Below are positions 61,804 to 64,000 of a stretch of DNA of 64,000 nt, piece by piece. The translations under genes and the position numbers were made by a program. Every line of letters starts with the position of its first letter. The stretch's first letter is position 1. Origin of the DNA: Thiohalomonas sp963783235 (GTDB lineage Bacteria > Pseudomonadota > Gammaproteobacteria > Thiohalomonadales > Thiohalomonadaceae). The stretch is from contig CAWAMN010000001.1 of NCBI GenBank assembly GCA_963783235.1, positions 930,001-994,000 of the forward strand. The letters are read 5' to 3'. A model generated the notes under the pieces. It ran no database searches, was not told the DNA's origin, and saw only the letters and a list, made by a program, of their open reading frames with translations.

Positions 61804-62132
61804 CCGGCCAAGGCCCTTACCAGCTCCGCCACCCAGGACGGTTCGGTGCTGTTATCGAACTCCAGCGTCAGGCCGGTGGGTAATACAACGCGGCAGCGGC
61901 CCAAGGCGCGCCCGTCCACCACATGGGCTTTGCGAAACAAACGAGACGCTGCAGGCGCTTCGCCGAGGACCCCTTTGCGCCGTAGCGTGGCCTTCCAGTT
62001 GTAGAACGCCGTTACGTTCAACTCATGCGCCTTGGCGTACTGGCTCATCGATTGTCCGGACCGCTCGCAGGCCCGGAGGTGATCAAGCCAGAAGCGCTGC
62101 TTGTCGGTGAGCGAGATTTCCGTGAGGTCCAT
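61800..62132 (-). CDS. tnpA: IS66 accessory protein TnpA
   Basis: A helix-turn-helix protein of about 110 aa, from ATG at 62132 (MDLTEISLTDKQRFWLDHLRACERSGQSMSQYAKAHELNVTAFYNWKATL). The C-terminus reads CRVVLPTGLTLEFDNSTEPSWVAELVRAL. The frame is open to 62165. It is the first gene of the element. Confidence 0.88.
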   Translation of the reverse strand: MDLTEISLTDKQRFWLDHLRACERSGQSMSQYAKAHELNVTAFYNWKATLRRKGVLGEAPAASRLFRKAHVVDGRALGRCRVVLPTGLTLEFDNSTEPSWVAELVRALAG

Positions 62133-62251
62133 GTTGTGTTCCGGTTTGCTTGACTGCCGGCGCACAGTGTTGCCCCTCAGAATGCTGGAGAGAAGTACGG
62201 GGAAAAATTACCGTTTACGGAAAAACCCCATTCCCTCCCAACGACTCAAGG

Positions 62252-63575
62252 ATCCCCTCATTTTCTATGCCATTCGCAGCAAGAAGAGGACAGATCGTTC
62301 GTTAGTAAATGGCTCGATCGCCGCATAAAGAGATTCGATCCCCGAACCATGTTTTCTCTGGCAAGCTAGGCGGGAAACTTTTTCAGCCAGAGGCCAGCCA
62401 TGAACGCGACGATGCGCGAAGGATTCGACCGAAACGACATCCAGAAATTCTTGGGCGACGTCTTTGACGAAGATATCCATGCCAAACGCATCCTTTCGCT
62501 GGCCAATGCAACGACGGGGGTACTGGCCGCGGGTTCGCTGGCGGTGTCGGCGATTGGCCAAGGGCTTGCCCACGTGTGTGGGTTGGATCCGAAACACACA
62601 GTCAAACAGGTCGATCGGTTGCTGGGCAACGCCAAGATCGACGTCTGGAGCTATTTCGCCTATTGGGTGCCGTACGTGGTCAGCGAGCGAAAAGAAATCG
62701 CCGTGGCATTGGACTGGACGGACTTCGACCGGGACAAGCAATCCACCATTGCGCTGAACCTTTTGACCAGTCACGGCCGAGCGATCCCGCTGGTCTGGCG
62801 CACGGTGCGCAAGTCGGAGTTGAAAGACAACCGCAACCACTTCGAGGACAGTGTTCTGACACGGTTGCGGGATACGTTGCCCGAAGGGGTGGCAGTGACG
62901 GTTATCGCGGACCGCGGTTTCATGGACACGTCTTTGTTCGAGATCATGCGCGACAGTTGGGACTTTGGCTACATCGTTCGGCTTCGGGGCAATGTCACGG
63001 TGACCGACGCCAAAGGGGAAAAGCGCACGGCTGCCCAGTGGGTTGGGCGAGGTGGGCGCGCCCGGACTCTGCGCAATGCCAAGCTCACCGGCAAAGGCTT
63101 TCCGGTGCCCACTATTGTGTGTCTTCAGGAGAAGGCCATGAAAGAGAGCTGGTGTCTGGCTGCCAGTGACCCGGAGGCTTCGGCTGCGCAACTGAAGCGA
63201 TACTATGCCAAGCGTTGGAGTATCGAGACCTATTTCCGGGACACCAAAGACATGCGCTTTGGTCTGGGAATGGATGCGATCCACACAAAGAGCCCGGCCC
63301 GTCGCGACCGGCTCTTTTTGGTGAGTGCCTTTGCCGTTGTCTTGCTGACGCTGCTGGGTGCCGCCTGCGAGCAGGTCGGATACGACCGCTACTTGAAGGC
63401 GAACACGGTCAAGCGCCGCACCCATTCGCTGTTCCGGCAGGGCCAGATGGTCTATGACCTGATGCCGCGAATGCGCGAGCAATGGCTGGTTCCGATCATG
63501 GAAGCATTTGTCGAAAAGATTCAGGCGCACCGCGCGTTATCCCAAGTCTTTTTTGTCGTCTGAAAATGAGGGGAT
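62252..63575 (+). mobile_element. IS4-family insertion sequence
   Basis: Inverted ends ATCCCCTCATTTTC (62252-62265) and GAAAATGAGGGGAT (63562-63575) enclose one transposase gene, 1324 bp in total. The flanks (actcaagg and ggctgagt) do not form a target duplication, so the neighbourhood has been rearranged or the target was cut after insertion. It lies only 25 bp from the IS66 target duplication. Confidence 0.85.
62400..63563 (+). CDS. IS4-family transposase
   Basis: A 387-aa DDE transposase. The first Asp is in IAVALDWTDFDRD, the second in VTVIADRGFMDTSLFEI, and the YREK signature is YAKRWSIETYFRDTKDMRFGLGM. It is uninterrupted and its stop overlaps the right inverted repeat, so the element is probably functional. 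Confidence 0.9.
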   Translation: MNATMREGFDRNDIQKFLGDVFDEDIHAKRILSLANATTGVLAAGSLAVSAIGQGLAHVCGLDPKHTVKQVDRLLGNAKIDVWSYFAYWVPYVVSERKEIAVALDWTDFDRDKQSTIALNLLTSHGRAIPLVWRTVRKSELKDNRNHFEDSVLTRLRDTLPEGVAVTVIADRGFMDTSLFEIMRDSWDFGYIVRLRGNVTVTDAKGEKRTAAQWVGRGGRARTLRNAKLTGKGFPVPTIVCLQEKAMKESWCLAASDPEASAAQLKRYYAKRWSIETYFRDTKDMRFGLGMDAIHTKSPARRDRLFLVSAFAVVLLTLLGAACEQVGYDRYLKANTVKRRTHSLFRQGQMVYDLMPRMREQWLVPIMEAFVEKIQAHRALSQVFFVV

Positions 63576-63606
63576 GGCTGAGTCCCAACGAGCCAATGTG
63601 TTTCAC

Positions 63607-64000
63607 TCACGCCTTCCAGATCAGTCTAATAACAAAAGGCATGAACAAAAGTAGAAATATTATGAATATATGGAAAGGCCACATATCGTGGAATGACTGC
63701 GGTGGAAACCGCGTCATCACCTTGCGCATCTCATTTTCCGAAATGGGAAACTTTGAAGTCATTATCTCAGCTATACGATATCCGCTAACCCAGAACCAGA
63801 AGACCAAAGCCAGCGCACTCAGCCGTACAACACCGGAATCGACCAAGGCTCTAGCATCCTGCAAAAGGATGAACTGAACGAAAGCTAACCCTATCAACAA
63901 TGGCGCGACAGAAAGGGCCGCTCCACGGAGGAGACCCCGAAGGTAATCCAGATACGCAGAGACGCCAATAAGCACGGTAAAGATTAGGGCAACATATCCA
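63607..64000 (-). CDS. Integral membrane protein, 5' end outside the window
   Basis: The frame has no stop from 63607 to the window edge, so the start lies beyond it; a GTG at 63975 is a poorer choice because the residues before it (YVALIFTVLIGVSAYLDY) complete a membrane helix. Three or four hydrophobic segments are visible (LLIGLAFVQFILL, LALVFWFWVSGY, FHIFIIFLLLFMPFVIRLI). I do not recognise the family. Base composition is less GC-rich than most of the window. Confidence 0.55.
   Translation of the reverse strand, partial: GYVALIFTVLIGVSAYLDYLRGLLRGAALSVAPLLIGLAFVQFILLQDARALVDSGVVRLSALALVFWFWVSGYRIAEIMTSKFPISENEMRKVMTRFPPQSFHDMWPFHIFIIFLLLFMPFVIRLIWKA

Larger units (their letters stand above)
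59771..62218 (-). mobile_element. IS66-family insertion sequence with 8-bp target duplication
   Basis: The ends read GTAAGCGATTAGCGACACCC (left, 59771) and GTAAACGGTAATTTTTCCCC (right, reading in from 62218), typical of IS66. Both sides carry the 8-bp duplication GGAAAAAC (59763-59770 and 62219-62226). Three genes tnpA, tnpB and tnpC are present and intact. The duplication starts two bases inside the IS3 remnant's right end, so IS66 inserted there later. Confidence 0.93.

Noticed and set aside
1..64000. tRNA or rRNA genes
   Set aside because: I looked for T-arm and anticodon-loop patterns and conserved rRNA stretches and found none.

Overview
This 64 kb window looks like the chromosome of a chemolithotrophic, sulfur-oxidising gammaproteobacterium, probably related to the Chromatiales. 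The evidence is a reverse-type (oxidative) dsr cluster in the order dsrABEFHCMKLJOP, with dsrEFH, a canonical two-cysteine DsrC and later dsrN and dsrR, plus soxYZ with a SoxK-like gene and a siroheme synthase. The housekeeping genes (rdgC, cysG, pabB, mtaB, nagZ, gspC-H) are also of gammaproteobacterial type, and base composition is GC-rich. The species cannot be named from the sequence.

Layout. 1-2 kb: a minus-strand operon of a tandem rhodanese-fold protein without visible catalytic cysteines, a transglutaminase-fold protein (ATGA-coupled, interrupted by an in-frame TGA) and the start of a membrane-anchored protein. 2.2-7.1 kb: methylthioinosine and hypoxanthine salvage (mtnP-like, hpt), an MscS channel, nagZ, an L,D-transpeptidase and a CYTH protein. 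7.5-10.9 kb: an oxidoreductase, mtaB and rdgC. 11-18.2 kb: type II secretion genes gspC-D-E-F-G-H. 18.4-25 kb: a NarL-type regulator facing a soluble sensor kinase, then a TtrS/TtrR-like system upstream of soxK-like, soxY and soxZ, with an 18-bp perfect palindrome in the soxK promoter region. 25.3-33.4 kb: a Pat-like protein acetyltransferase, an HDAC-like deacetylase, egtB-egtD (ergothioneine) with a Crp/Fnr regulator, and a small heat-shock protein. Two inverted copies of a 266-bp MITE-like element flank the HDAC/egt block. 33.6-37.3 kb: pabB, then a minus-strand cluster of a 58-aa microprotein, a helical protein of unknown function, a Cas6/Cmx6-like RAMP protein and a cysteine-less DsrC paralogue. 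37.3-52.2 kb: the dsr promoter region, dsrABEFHCMKLJOP, a YbiB/TrpD2-like gene, dsrN and dsrR. 52.3-59 kb: a NarX/NarL-like pair, a DEAD-box helicase, an S24 peptidase, a rhodanese and cysG. 59.4-63.6 kb: three insertion sequences (an internally deleted IS3-family copy, an intact IS66 with 8-bp target duplication, and an IS4-family copy), then an incomplete membrane protein.

How it fits together. CysG makes siroheme, DsrN amidates it, and DsrAB uses it to oxidise sulfane sulfur delivered through DsrEFH and DsrC. DsrMKJOP takes the electrons and DsrL links to NAD(P)H. SoxYZ carries thiosulfate-derived sulfur in the periplasm. The most unusual local unit is the orphan Cas6-like gene in a cluster with a cysteine-less DsrC paralogue, divergent from the dsr operon, with no CRISPR array or other cas gene in the window.

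Data caveat. Between about 38.1 and 48.6 kb, dsrA, dsrB, dsrF, dsrM, dsrK, dsrL, dsrJ, dsrO and dsrP contain many 1-2 nt indels although family sequence is preserved on both sides of each. Isolated frameshifts also break the sensor kinase at 52.3 kb and the S24 peptidase at 56.8 kb. Consensus error is the simplest explanation. Dispersed inverted repeats of the types CCACGGGG, CCACAGAG, CCGCAAAG and GTAGGAGC occupy most intergenic gaps.
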